A stretch of 64,000 nucleotides of DNA. Source: BD1-7 clade bacterium (GTDB lineage Bacteria > Pseudomonadota > Gammaproteobacteria > Pseudomonadales > DT-91). The notes below the pieces were generated by a model, which saw nothing but the letters and a program-made list of their open reading frames with translations, had not been told where the DNA came from and did no database searches. Positions 26,194 through 35,486 of this stretch are shown in pieces. Each line of letters starts with the position of its first letter. Within the stretch, counting starts at the first letter, position 1. Location: the NCBI GenBank assembly GCA_902705865.1, contig CACSIO010000045.1:230917-294916 (forward strand). The letters run 5' to 3'. A program made the translations under genes and the position numbers.

Positions 26194-27486
26194 TTACGCC
26201 GGGGACCAAGGGTATATACCAATTCGTTTTTTCATATAAATGGCAGTGACAACCCCGCTAAAAATGAGCGCAATCGCGGTACCTGCGGCTGCGCCTTCAA
26301 TGTTATAGATCGGAATCAATATTGCATTCAGCACACCGTTTAGCAATACGCTGACAATCAGTATCACCATGATGAGTTTTTCCGAACCGGAATACTGCAG
26401 CCAGCTCTGACTAAATACCAAGCAGGCTGCAACACTGTAACCGATTGTCATTGTAACCAGCGATAGGTACGCCAGGTGTGTATCGTGGCCAAATACTGCC
26501 AGTAGTTGGTGTCCAAAAACGCACGTTAACGTCGCGATAACCACAATGCCTTTTGTCATTAGTAAGAACGCACGCCGGTTCAGTTCTTTGATGGATTGAA
26601 GGCCTTGTTGCGTTGCTGGGTAAACCAGCGGCTGGATCAGATTCAGTAAAGCCATTTGTGTTGTGCCAATGGCATATACACAAGTTTGAGCTGCTCCAAA
26701 GTGCCCTACGGCAACTTCATCGGTAAAAAATTCAATCATGTAGATATCGATCTGTTTCATCATAACTTGCAATGAAATCACCAGCATCATAGGTGCTGAT
26801 ACCGCTAACCATTGTTTTGGCGCTGCAACGGAGGAGAGGCGGCCAATGGCGATGAGAGACAGTCGTTTTACTTGAAATGCTTGAAACAGCACCAGAATCA
26901 CACATACGATGAGGGTGATAAATACCGCAGTGAAGTCATTTAGATAACCGGCGACAAAGAAAAATAGTAAACACAATATCAAACGCAAACCAGGATAACC
27001 TAAGCGCCACGGCATGTAGGCAAGATCGAGCCGTCGAGCGACCTGTAAGACACTGGATAGCAGAGCGGATGCCGCCGCAAATGGGATCACAAACGTTGCC
27101 AATAGCAGTGGGTGGTAGCCTTTTGTATCAAATATCGAAATATGCAGTGCATGACCTACATAAACGATGACCCCTAAACCCAATGAAATGAACAAAATGA
27201 TCATCAGATAAAAACGCGTGTACTCCCAGACACCTTCGCCACTGCCTGTGCTGATGTGATCGGGCAAGAATCGACTCGCTGCCTTGGTGCCGCCCATTGC
27301 AGCGACGAGTGAGCCAAGGGATATAAAAGCCTCGGCGACCTTGTAGTTGCCATAATCGTGTGGGCCAACGATTCGGGCCAAGGACACATTAAATAAGTAT
27401 GAAAAGACAAATCCGGCGATAAATGTACTCATCATGATGATGGTACCGCGGCCTATGTATGACTGTTCCTGCTTTAGCGTTGTCAT
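26194..27486 (-). CDS. Polysaccharide flippase-like membrane protein (MATE/MurJ/Wzx superfamily)
   Basis: A 430-residue inner-membrane protein with about twelve to fourteen helices. The N-terminus reads YIGRGTIIMMSTFIAGFVFSYLFNVSLARIVGPHDYGNYKVAEAF, a characteristic opening of oligosaccharide flippases of the polysaccharide-biosynthesis family. It would move lipid-linked sugars across the inner membrane. No glycosyltransferase or polymerase gene is adjacent, so the substrate is open. The start at 27486 removes a 36-residue extension that does not look like the family, although the ribosome binding site there is weak. Confidence 0.75.
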   Translation of the reverse strand: MTTLKQEQSYIGRGTIIMMSTFIAGFVFSYLFNVSLARIVGPHDYGNYKVAEAFISLGSLVAAMGGTKAASRFLPDHISTGSGEGVWEYTRFYLMIILFISLGLGVIVYVGHALHISIFDTKGYHPLLLATFVIPFAAASALLSSVLQVARRLDLAYMPWRLGYPGLRLILCLLFFFVAGYLNDFTAVFITLIVCVILVLFQAFQVKRLSLIAIGRLSSVAAPKQWLAVSAPMMLVISLQVMMKQIDIYMIEFFTDEVAVGHFGAAQTCVYAIGTTQMALLNLIQPLVYPATQQGLQSIKELNRRAFLLMTKGIVVIATLTCVFGHQLLAVFGHDTHLAYLSLVTMTIGYSVAACLVFSQSWLQYSGSEKLIMVILIVSVLLNGVLNAILIPIYNIEGAAAGTAIALIFSGVVTAIYMKKRIGIYPWSPA

Positions 27487-27696
27487 TTTCGATCCATGAT
27501 TCAAGAGCCGGCCGGAGTGTAGGGCCGGAATATGTGGCATTTTTTTAGGAAGGTGCTTTAAAAATAGCACAGGCTGATGAGCATGTTGGATCAACAGACC
27601 GGCGTTCGGCAGTGTATGCCGTGATTTATAACGCAGCTGTTTTACTTAAAAAATGCAAAAACCGAAAATCTACTGGAAGACGCACCACTGCACCAT

Positions 27697-28038
27697 CTAG
27701 GTTTGGTGCAGGCGGTCCGTCTTGGCGGCCATAATAAAGTCAGTTTTATGCAAGCCTTGGATTTTATGGGTCCACCACGTGACGGTGGTTTTTCCCCATT
27801 CGGTAAGGATTGCCGGATGATGGCCGAATGATTCGGCTAATTCACCCACTTGCTGGCTGAATGCCATGGCGTCAACGAAGTTACCGAAGCTGAACTCACG
27901 CTGAAGTTTGAGAATGTTCTCTTCGACGACCGGCTGCCAATCCGGAATTTCTTCAATGAATGTGGCCAGTTCTTCATCGGTCACTTGCGGTGCGCCCACT
28001 CGACAGGCTTCGCATTGCATTTGGTGGAGTTCGGTCAT
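27697..28038 (-). CDS. phhB: Pterin-4-alpha-carbinolamine dehydratase
   Basis: A 113-residue enzyme that regenerates dihydropterin after aromatic amino acid hydroxylation. The family motif is intact: FGHHPAI followed by [17 protein letters not shown]. The N-terminus carries an unusual CEAC motif (residues 9-12), which occurs in many gammaproteobacterial members and may bind a metal. The partner phenylalanine hydroxylase gene is not in the window. It is divergent from a small membrane-protein gene. Confidence 0.9.
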   Translation of the reverse strand: MTELHQMQCEACRVGAPQVTDEELATFIEEIPDWQPVVEENILKLQREFSFGNFVDAMAFSQQVGELAESFGHHPAILTEWGKTTVTWWTHKIQGLHKTDFIMAAKTDRLHQT

Positions 28039-28182
28039 GATATCTACCTTTCAAATATGTTAACTGCCAAACTGTGAGGTTATGTTAGCATTTATCAGCA
28101 GTAACTGCCGATGCTAGGCAGATGTGTTTACCGTTTACTCGCTACGATGCGAAACACACAATATTCTACTGTGGAGCCCCTT

Positions 28183-28581
28183 ATGCAAATGACTGAAGAG
28201 AAAGCACTGATTCGTGTCAGCCGCCTATTGATGGTGTCGATGACTCTGTTGGTAATGGCTGAAGTCGCTTTTTTGTTGCAGGGCGTGTTTAGCTATATTG
28301 CTGGTGTGATCGGTGCGTGTGTGGTGCTTGTTGCACGATTTCTTATCTATCGCTACAAAGACGAAAAAGGTTGGAAACAGAAGCTCATGATGATGTTGCC
28401 GTTGATTGCTATCGTCGGCCCGTTTTTCTACCTGCTGTTTGAGATCTTTTACCAAGGCTCGACAAGCCTTTGGCTTGAGTTAATTCTGGTATGTAGTTTT
28501 GTTCTTCCCGTTGTAACCATGTATTGGTGCTATCGGATTGTTCAAGGGTTGATCGTGCGAGCACATAGCGCCAACTACTGA
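28183..28581 (+). CDS. Small four-helix membrane protein of unknown function
   Basis: A 132-residue hydrophobic protein that I do not recognise. Helices are predicted at about 14-32, 34-52, 65-84 and 95-115, with a basic loop RYKDEKGWKQK between the second and third. The ATG at 28183 is preferred because GGAG lies six bases upstream; the open frame runs 24 codons further back. It is followed after 76 bases by the ccmI-like gene. Confidence 0.55.
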   Translation: MQMTEEKALIRVSRLLMVSMTLLVMAEVAFLLQGVFSYIAGVIGACVVLVARFLIYRYKDEKGWKQKLMMMLPLIAIVGPFFYLLFEIFYQGSTSLWLELILVCSFVLPVVTMYWCYRIVQGLIVRAHSANY

Positions 28582-28657
28582 GCCTATGCCTATTGAGGTA
28601 GCTGGCGGGGCGAGAGTATATGCGGCATAATCCGGGTTTGTTTATCTGACTATACAG

Positions 28658-29914
28658 GTGGCGTCGTTGGATTTTATGTTGCCGGCTTTCGGGCTGACCT
28701 TGATTGCAATGGTGGTGATTTATTTCGCACTGATGCGCAAATCAACAGTTCAGGATGATCATTCTGATCGTATTAAACGCAATGTTCGTTTGTATGCAGA
28801 CCGCATTAAAGAAATCGAATCGGATCTGCAGGATGAATATATTGATAAAGACGATTTTCAGCGCCAGCATGCCGAATTTTCTCGACAGCTTATCGATACG
28901 GTTGAGCAGCTGGAAAACGCGCCGGTAACCACAGCTGCTCGTCGCCCATGGCTTCTTTGGTTTGTACCACTTCCTTTGGCTGCATTTGTGATTTATGGCG
29001 CAATTGGCGCCTATCCTGATTGGCAAATTTCGCAGCAATTAGAAGGGCTCAATACTGCCGGTAGCCCAGAAGCATTTCAAGCCAGAATGGGCGAGCTCGA
29101 TAAAGCGATGCGCGAGCGACTGGAGCAAAAACCGGATCAGCTAGAGTACCGTTTGATGGTTGCCAGATTCGCTATGAATAAAGGTGATTACGACGAGGCT
29201 GTATCGCATTACCGGATACTTGCGGAATTGTTGCCGGATGACCCGGATGCGCAGGCGTTCTACGCACAGGCAGAATATCTTCGTGCGGGCCGTAAGATTA
29301 CCGCAGAGGTCGCTAAACATCTTGATAAGGCACTAAAGCTGAATCCATATCAAGCAACAGCGCTCGGTTTAGTGGGTGTTCATGCATTTGAATCTGGCGA
29401 TCTCAACGCCGCTGTTGATGCTTGGCAAACGCTGTTGCAGGTATTACCTCCGGAATCTGATCGTGCCAAATTAATACGTGGCGGTCTTGAAGAGGCGCGC
29501 AAACGTTTGGCTGATTCTGGGCAGTCGGTGGCGAGTGTTCAAGAGACAGGGAAAGCCGATGCAAACGCCGTACAGAAGATAGAAGTTTCCGTATCTGTTG
29601 CTGCGAATATACCTGCATTACCGCCCAAAACCCTCGTTTTTGTCTATGCCAAAGCCGCCAATGGGCCGCCAATGCCTTTGGCTGCACGCAAGCTGACGCT
29701 GGCGCAATTGCCAGCAACTATCGAGCTGGATGAATCCATGGCGATGATGCCGAGTATGACGTTAGGTCTATTCAAGGATGTTATCGTTGGGGCGAGAATA
29801 TCTCGCTCAGGCCAGCCTATACCGCAGGCTGGAGATTGGCAGGGTGAGAGCCAGCCTTTTGATTGGCGTAAAAACGGTGATGTTTCAGTGACGATTGATC
29901 AGCAAGTGCCTTAG
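28658..29914 (+). CDS. ccmI: Cytochrome c maturation protein CcmI
   Basis: A 418-residue membrane-anchored, TPR-containing protein that holds apocytochrome c for haem ligation. The N-terminal region reads LTLIAMVVIYFALMRK, with a following coiled coil that contains RLYADRIKEIESDLQDEYIDKDDFQR, typical of CcmI. A second membrane segment lies at about 98-115. TPR-like repeats (about 130-285) and a C-terminal beta-rich domain (about 305-415) follow. It starts with GTG at 28658 (an ATG at 28676 is the alternative). The other ccm genes are not adjacent. Confidence 0.85.
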   Translation: MASLDFMLPAFGLTLIAMVVIYFALMRKSTVQDDHSDRIKRNVRLYADRIKEIESDLQDEYIDKDDFQRQHAEFSRQLIDTVEQLENAPVTTAARRPWLLWFVPLPLAAFVIYGAIGAYPDWQISQQLEGLNTAGSPEAFQARMGELDKAMRERLEQKPDQLEYRLMVARFAMNKGDYDEAVSHYRILAELLPDDPDAQAFYAQAEYLRAGRKITAEVAKHLDKALKLNPYQATALGLVGVHAFESGDLNAAVDAWQTLLQVLPPESDRAKLIRGGLEEARKRLADSGQSVASVQETGKADANAVQKIEVSVSVAANIPALPPKTLVFVYAKAANGPPMPLAARKLTLAQLPATIELDESMAMMPSMTLGLFKDVIVGARISRSGQPIPQAGDWQGESQPFDWRKNGDVSVTIDQQVP

Positions 29915-29923
29915 TGCACGCGA

Positions 29924-30382
29924 CTAGTCGCAGATACTCGGGTTAAAAAGGTGTTTTTCTAACTTATTTTTCGGGCCTGAAAAATCAATCGAAATCACGC
30001 GTTGTGAGAATGCCCAGGCATTTTCATGGCGTTCGAATATGTCTTGATAAGTTCCACAAATCAAAATGTCGATATTTTCTGAGTCACTTTGCTGCAATAC
30101 CGTCAGTCGGCTTTCTGCATGAACGGTCTTTCTGTCTACGGCAGATACTGTCAGGTTGCTGATAAGGTGTTGTGTTCTAGGTGTACCGTCAGGCCGTAAA
30201 ATAACGGCGTTTCTGAACATATCCTTGACGGCTTGAGTGCCGCTGATGCCATCTGGGGCTGCCGGAGCAATGATTTTTCCGTGTTGGAAAAGCCTGCCGA
30301 CCGCCGCGAAGTTTCCTTGGTCTACGAATCGTGCATAACCATAAATAAGATGAGTAATCTGCTGGTAGTCTTGGAAGTCCAT
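29924..30382 (-). CDS. NTF2-like (SnoaL_4-type) protein
   Basis: A 152-residue alpha+beta-cone protein. It opens with ITHLIYGYARFVDQGNFAAVGRLF, followed by PRTQHLISNLTV and a late ISIDFSG strand, the usual layout of SnoaL-like ring hydratase and isomerase relatives. The Tyr, Asp and His commonly lining the pocket are present. In bacteria such proteins often act in steroid, aromatic or polyketide metabolism, but no substrate can be read here. A terminator separates it from the GMC oxidoreductase gene upstream. Confidence 0.7.
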   Translation of the reverse strand: MDFQDYQQITHLIYGYARFVDQGNFAAVGRLFQHGKIIAPAAPDGISGTQAVKDMFRNAVILRPDGTPRTQHLISNLTVSAVDRKTVHAESRLTVLQQSDSENIDILICGTYQDIFERHENAWAFSQRVISIDFSGPKNKLEKHLFNPSICD

Positions 30383-30444
30383 CTTAGTGCCTAAAAACGA
30401 CGAGTCTATCGTTCTGACCTCTACTCAGAGGAAGTTATCCGCCA

Positions 30445-30475
30445 AAAAAAACCGGCTTATTGAAGCCGGTTTTTA
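30445..30475. terminator. Bidirectional intrinsic terminator after the GMC oxidoreductase gene
   Basis: The stem AAAACCGGCTT / AAGCCGGTTTT has loop ATTG and is flanked by an eight-base A run on one side (read as U8 by the minus-strand transcript). It lies about 40 bases after the stop of the GMC gene. Confidence 0.9.
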
Positions 30476-30515
30476 AAGCGCTATCGATATTGAAAATCGA
30501 TGTAACTAGTCGGTG

Positions 30516-32108
30516 TTAGCCGTTAGCAGATTTTCCGAGCATCATGTCAGAACATTTGTCACCGATCATCATTGACGGTGCGTTGGTGTTACCACCAATC
30601 AACGTTGGAATGATCGAAGCATCGGCTACACGTAAGCCTTCAACACCGATAACTTTCAGTTCTGCATCGACAACAGCGTCGTCACCATTGCCCATTTTAC
30701 AGGTGCCCACTGGGTGGTATACGGTCTCGGTAGTTTGGCCCATAACTTTGCGTAAATCTTCATCAGATTCGAACTGTGTGCCCGGTTGGATTTCTTCGGT
30801 AATGATGCCGTTCCAAGCCTTTGCACCCATAATGTTACGCAATACACGTACACATTTGATCATGATCTGCCAATCATCTTCGTTGTCGCAGAAGTTAAAA
30901 TCGACGTCGGGTTTGGCCATCGGATCATTGCTGACTGCTTTAATAGTCCCGCGGCTTTTCGGGCGCAGGTTACACGCGTGCAGGGTAACGCCGTGTTGTG
31001 GAGGAAGCGGCTCAGTTAGGCCAGTCATGTTGACCGGGACAAAATGCAGCTGAACATCCGGGCGATCCAGATCGTCGCTAGAGCGAATAAAGCCACCGCC
31101 TTCGATATTGTTGCAAGCACCAACCCCTTTTTTATGAACAAAGTAATCCCAAGCTACTTTTACATTTTTAGGGAAGCGATCGATGCCGTTCATAGCCAAT
31201 GGCTCACTGATGCCAAAGCGCATGATCACATCAAGGTGTTCTTGCAGGTTTTTACCGACACCAGGTAAGTGAATCTTGGATTCAATGCCGGCTGCTTTGA
31301 GCTCTTCGGTGTCTCCGATGCCAGACAATTGCAAAATGTGTGGGCTTTTGATGGTACCAGCGCTGATAACGATTTCTTTGTTTGCGTCAGCACGCTGAGG
31401 TTTTTTCTTCTTAAGGTACTCAACCGCGACAGCTTTGTTGCCGTCAAGTACAACGCGGGTTACGTGTGCATCACAGATAACAGTCAGGTTTGGACGATCC
31501 AATACCGGTGTTAGAAATGCCGCAGCAGAACTCCAGCGTTTGCCATCTTTGATGGTTGCCTGGAAGCGGCCAACGCCTTCTTGGTTTGCGCCATTAAAAT
31601 CGTCACAAGCACGGTAGCCGGCTTCTTGGCCAGCATTCACAAACATGTCGTAGAGCGGGTTATCAGATGGCGCGTTGATAACATTTAGTTCGCCACCGAC
31701 ACCGTGAAAATCATCAGCGCCGCGAGTTTGGTTTTCGAATCGCTTGAAGTAAGGAAGCACGTCGTTAAACGCCCAGCCATTGTTACCTTGCGCTGCCCAG
31801 TCATCATAGTCAGTCGCATGACCGCGGATGTATACCATGCCGTTAGACGAGCTGGAGCCGCCAAGGGTTTTTCCGCGAGGAATTTCGTAGCGAGCACCGC
31901 CAAGGTGTTTCTGGGGGGTTGATTCAAACTTCCAGTTGAGCTTGTCGCTCTTAAGGACTTCAGCACAGCCGCCCGGCATATGAATCATTGGGTTATTGTC
32001 TTTTGGGCCTGCTTCTAGCAGAAGTACTTTGTTGCCGGCGTCGGCAGAAAGGCGATTTGCGAGTACACAGCCGGCGGATCCACCGCCAATTATTATGTAA
32101 TCGTACAT
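30516..32108 (-). CDS. GMC-family oxidoreductase (choline dehydrogenase / AlkJ-like alcohol dehydrogenase)
   Basis: A 530-residue FAD enzyme. The ADP-binding motif YIIIGGGSAGCVLANRLS is at residues 4-21, the GMC signature 1 region GGSSSSNGMVYIRGHATDYDDWA at about 82-104, and signature 2 SAGTIKSPHILQLSGIG at about 251-267. The catalytic His sits in TVYHPVGTCKMG, and the second His/Asn position in IGGNTNAPSMMIG. Family members oxidise choline, medium-chain alcohols or polyethylene glycol to aldehydes and pass electrons to quinone. No betaine aldehyde dehydrogenase is adjacent, so an AlkJ-like role is as likely. The ATG at 32108 gives the family N-terminus and has AAGAG upstream. Confidence 0.88.
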   Translation of the reverse strand: MYDYIIIGGGSAGCVLANRLSADAGNKVLLLEAGPKDNNPMIHMPGGCAEVLKSDKLNWKFESTPQKHLGGARYEIPRGKTLGGSSSSNGMVYIRGHATDYDDWAAQGNNGWAFNDVLPYFKRFENQTRGADDFHGVGGELNVINAPSDNPLYDMFVNAGQEAGYRACDDFNGANQEGVGRFQATIKDGKRWSSAAAFLTPVLDRPNLTVICDAHVTRVVLDGNKAVAVEYLKKKKPQRADANKEIVISAGTIKSPHILQLSGIGDTEELKAAGIESKIHLPGVGKNLQEHLDVIMRFGISEPLAMNGIDRFPKNVKVAWDYFVHKKGVGACNNIEGGGFIRSSDDLDRPDVQLHFVPVNMTGLTEPLPPQHGVTLHACNLRPKSRGTIKAVSNDPMAKPDVDFNFCDNEDDWQIMIKCVRVLRNIMGAKAWNGIITEEIQPGTQFESDEDLRKVMGQTTETVYHPVGTCKMGNGDDAVVDAELKVIGVEGLRVADASIIPTLIGGNTNAPSMMIGDKCSDMMLGKSANG

Positions 32109-32329
32109 GTGTAGTGCTCTTTGTTGGGGAATACACGGTGGAATGGCGATAGTTGATCGCACTTGATGCTTTATCAACTACTTGAACATTCGCGCGATCT
32201 AACACGTTAAATACCGTTGTATTCCAAGTTTACAGTTATTAATTTTGCTGGCATTAAACCATATCTTTCGGCTGTTTTATAGCGATGAACGGGTCGATGA
32301 CGGCTGTTTAATCAGGGGGCTACACCTCG

Positions 32330-32362
32330 GATGCATATTCTCTATTTGCATTGATATGCATC
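32330..32362. repeat. Inverted repeat upstream of the GMC oxidoreductase gene
   Basis: GATGCATAT (32330-32338) and ATATGCATC (32354-32362) form a perfect 9-bp inverted repeat around 15 bases. It lies about 220 bases ahead of the GMC start and 22 bases past the stop of the sensor kinase gene, so it is either an operator or a poor terminator without a T tract. Confidence 0.4.
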
Positions 32363-32384
32363 TAACTCCTTCCATTATGACCCG

Positions 32385-34895
32385 TCAATCTGAAATTTGT
32401 TTGGTCCATCGAAAAATGATCTCTTTGAGGATTTCAACTTGTAGCGGTTTGCTCAGATGGTCATTCATGCCATAAGCCAAGCTCTTGTTGCGAGATTCGG
32501 CCAGCGCATGTGCCGTAATAGCGACAATAGGTACCGCACGCCATTCTCGTTCGGCTTCTATTCGCCGAATCGCCAGTGTCGCATCATAGCCGTCCATAAC
32601 TGGCATCTCACAATCAACTAACAACAAACTGAATCTATCAGGGTTTGCTGTGTAAGCGCGAACCAGGGCTTCACCGTTTTCAACACATTCACATTCGTGC
32701 CCGAGCTTTTTGATCATGCCGCGAATAACTTGTCGATTAACCGGGTTATCTTCAGCAACCAATATTTGGCAAGCCGCTACTGGCGAGTGCGATTCTGGGT
32801 CGTCTGTTACATCAATGTATGAGGTATTTGGGAGTGCCTGTTTTGTGGAGGGATCCATACAAAGATCAAACCAGATGCTGGTGCCTGATCCCGGTTTACT
32901 GTTTACACCCAGTTCGCCACCCATTAATTGGATGAGTTGGCTACAAATCGTCAGCCCTAGCCCAGTGCCGCCGTAAATTCGCGTGGTTGAAGAATCCGCC
33001 TGCTCAAAAGGATGGAACAAACTCGCCACCTTGCTGCTTTCAATTCCTACACCCGTATCCGTTACGACGAAGCGTAGCCAGTGTGCTTTCTCACGCGTCT
33101 GGTATAGGTGTTCAACACTGACTGAAACGGAGCCACTATTGGTAAATTTGAAGGCATTGTCGACAAGGTTGATAAGCACCTGGCGGATGCGTGTTTCATC
33201 GCCTTGCACATAAATCGGAACAGACGGTTGAAGCTGACAGGAAAACGCGATTTCTTTTGTTGATGCTCTGCTGGCAAAAAGCAGCTCTAGACTCTTCATC
33301 AATTTTGTTAGCTGGATGCTTGTCATATCCAGCTCGAGTTTGCCGGCTTCAATTTTTGAGTAGTCCAGAATGTCATTAATGACTTTCATCAATGTAAAGC
33401 CGGACTGTTCAACAACTTTTACATACGATGCCTGTTTTTTATCAAGCGGCGTATCTTTCAACAGATCAATCATACCGAGCACGCCATTCATCGGTGTGCG
33501 AATTTCATGACTCATTTTTGCAAGAAACTCGCTTTTGGCCTGGTTTTTGGCGATAGCCGCTTCGGCGTCTGCGGAGTATTGGCTTTGGTCGCGGATCGTT
33601 TCCATGACCCGTGATGCCAAGCTCATCGAAAAGACAATCACCATAAGTACGTTGGCAATGCCGTTGTGGTATGTGGGGAGATAAAGTTGCTCGATAACGC
33701 CCATGCTACTTAGATAATCGAGCGCAGTCATGCCAATGTAGGCCAAGACGCAGATCATAAAGTAGCCCGCATAAGGCATGCGTTTGATCCAATTTATTAG
33801 TGAAAAAATGCAAATACATAACACTAAGAATGCAGAGAAATATCGGAAAATCAGCGAAACCGCGTCTACTCCAACGACGAGTGATGTGGCAAACAATAGT
33901 GGATAAGTAACGGCGAACGAGATCAGTATTTTATCCGCGATACGGCAATGTTCAGACATATAGAAGAACTGCCGATAGAAGAGTACAAATGCGCTGATAC
34001 TTATCGTTGCCAGAAAAAATATGACGTAGGGGTAGATATCACCAGGAAATGCCCAGAAAACATAATTGTTGGGCATTTGAACGCCAAGGGACATGGCCGA
34101 CAACAGCAGGTAGATAATAAAAAATACGTTTTCTTGCCGCTCTTTGAGTGCTCGACTTATTAGCAGCAGGTAAATGATACCTCCGAGCAATAAACCTTCA
34201 AGCGTGTGCCTGATGGCCGACAAATAATAGAAATGAGTGCCGGCTTTTTCGCGACTGAATATTTTGGGGGCGAAAGTTGCCGCTAGATGTGTATCGACCC
34301 GTAGCAAATAGTTGATGGTTTGATTGGGTTTCAGATGAAGGTCAAACCCCATATTTCGGCTTTCGTACCGATGTTTTTGCAGGTTTTCCCAGCCGGAATG
34401 CCAATGTCGGGTAGCGTTATTTGTGGTTGCAAAGAGGGTGGCTTGATTTATTAAAAAATTATCCAGATCAAGGTATAGCTCTAGGTTGTTTGCCGTTGCA
34501 TTAACTAGCGTAAATTTGTACCAGACGGGCTGTCTCTGTGAGTTTGGCCAGAATAGATTAATTTGTTTTTGAAATGCGTCTTCAGGTAGTGACGAAATTG
34601 CAGCGAAGCTGTCGTTTTTGAGGTCGGCATTGATATAAACGAGGTGTCGAGCCAGCGCTATTTGCTGAGTGTAAGGGTTTGTAATAGTTATCGTATTAGT
34701 ATCCTTCACTCCACTTGCAAGAATGGGGGAGGCGGCACAGAGCAAGACGATAAACACAGATATAACAAAGAATAAAGGCGAGTTGTGTTGCTGCCATATT
34801 ACTGGTTTTTGGTGGCCGTAATAACGTGCATAGCCTATGTTTAAAGGGGCCAATGCAGTTGCGGCCGATATCTTGACTGGCAAGTGCACGAACAA
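32385..34895 (-). CDS. 7TM-DISM hybrid sensor histidine kinase (intact)
   Basis: An 836-residue inner-membrane kinase. An N-terminal hydrophobic segment (about 40-60) is followed by a periplasmic DISMED2-type domain (about 70-205) and a seven-helix DISM region (about 225-430). HisKA has its phosphoacceptor His463 in KMSHEIRTPMNG. The ATPase domain keeps NLVDNAFKF (N580), DTGVGI (613-618) and GGTGLGL. A C-terminal receiver has D761 (VDCEMP) and K816 (SKPL). All catalytic residues are present. The start is a TTG or the GTG two codons later (AGGGA upstream); no ATG is available in that part. No separate response regulator is adjacent. Confidence 0.88.
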   Translation of the reverse strand: MFVHLPVKISAATALAPLNIGYARYYGHQKPVIWQQHNSPLFFVISVFIVLLCAASPILASGVKDTNTITITNPYTQQIALARHLVYINADLKNDSFAAISSLPEDAFQKQINLFWPNSQRQPVWYKFTLVNATANNLELYLDLDNFLINQATLFATTNNATRHWHSGWENLQKHRYESRNMGFDLHLKPNQTINYLLRVDTHLAATFAPKIFSREKAGTHFYYLSAIRHTLEGLLLGGIIYLLLISRALKERQENVFFIIYLLLSAMSLGVQMPNNYVFWAFPGDIYPYVIFFLATISISAFVLFYRQFFYMSEHCRIADKILISFAVTYPLLFATSLVVGVDAVSLIFRYFSAFLVLCICIFSLINWIKRMPYAGYFMICVLAYIGMTALDYLSSMGVIEQLYLPTYHNGIANVLMVIVFSMSLASRVMETIRDQSQYSADAEAAIAKNQAKSEFLAKMSHEIRTPMNGVLGMIDLLKDTPLDKKQASYVKVVEQSGFTLMKVINDILDYSKIEAGKLELDMTSIQLTKLMKSLELLFASRASTKEIAFSCQLQPSVPIYVQGDETRIRQVLINLVDNAFKFTNSGSVSVSVEHLYQTREKAHWLRFVVTDTGVGIESSKVASLFHPFEQADSSTTRIYGGTGLGLTICSQLIQLMGGELGVNSKPGSGTSIWFDLCMDPSTKQALPNTSYIDVTDDPESHSPVAACQILVAEDNPVNRQVIRGMIKKLGHECECVENGEALVRAYTANPDRFSLLLVDCEMPVMDGYDATLAIRRIEAEREWRAVPIVAITAHALAESRNKSLAYGMNDHLSKPLQVEILKEIIFRWTKQISD

Positions 34896-35035
34896 GAATC
34901 CCTGTGCTTGATAACAGTCAAAACTCTATTACAGCCACCGCCTTGATTCAATGAATTGTTTATTTTTCATGGTCTTAAACTGACCTTGGCATGGGTTGAC
35001 TTTTGATCAATGCGGTGTTTTTATCGGTAACAGGT

Positions 35036-35066
35036 GTGTGATGAAAAAATAATAAAAGCGTCACAC
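35036..35066. repeat. Inverted repeat GTGTGATG / CGTCACAC ahead of the small SutA-like gene
   Basis: Arms at 35036-35043 and 35059-35066 match at seven of eight positions around a 15-base AT-rich centre, 45 bases before the start codon at 35111. It could be an operator for that gene. The TGTGA and TCACA halves recall CRP, but the spacing is far too long for a CRP site. Confidence 0.35.
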
Positions 35067-35110
35067 TCAGTCGTTAGACTGCCTACATCGATTACCAAGG
35101 AGAAGGAATC

Positions 35111-35290
35111 ATGAAGAAAGACAGTGAAGCTCGTTATGTAGCAACACGCGATAGAGAACGTGAAAACATCAATCGTCAGGTTGAGACGTTTTTGAGGCGT
35201 GGTGGTCAGATTGAGGTTCTAGGATCGGCGTTTGATCAACCAACCGATCCGAAGTGTCGTTTAGGCGACGAAGTCGGTTTCTTCGGCTAA
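35111..35290 (+). CDS. Small protein (59 aa) resembling the C-terminal part of SutA
   Basis: A 59-residue, highly charged protein beginning MKKDSEARYVATRD. The segment NINRQVETFLRRGGQIEVL resembles the FLxRGGxV/I core of SutA, a small Pseudomonas protein that binds RNA polymerase and supports transcription in slow growth. The acidic N-terminal part of SutA is missing, and the tail differs. The ribosome binding site AAGGAGAAGG is strong, which supports real translation. It stands alone between the sensor kinase gene (divergent) and the HopA1-like gene (convergent). The SutA relation is inferred from memory of the family and is not certain. Confidence 0.55.
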   Translation: MKKDSEARYVATRDRERENINRQVETFLRRGGQIEVLGSAFDQPTDPKCRLGDEVGFFG

Positions 35291-35486
35291 TAACAATAAT
35301 AAAATCCATCGTTAATCGCGGTTCTCCGTGATTCTCAAGTACCATTAGAAATAGATTTTTTTGGTGGTACTGAGTAAAAAAGTCCCTTTAGATAATCTTC
35401 TGTCACGTTCCCAATCGTTAAAACTGTATTGCCGTTATCCTATAACCGGCGTGATATTCGTCACGTTTATGAGTAATTCATCGATC

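Noticed and set aside
35036-35066. TGTGA and TCACA halves as a CRP site upstream of the SutA-like gene
   Set aside because: The halves are about 19 bases apart, whereas CRP sites have a six-base gap; kept only as an inverted repeat.
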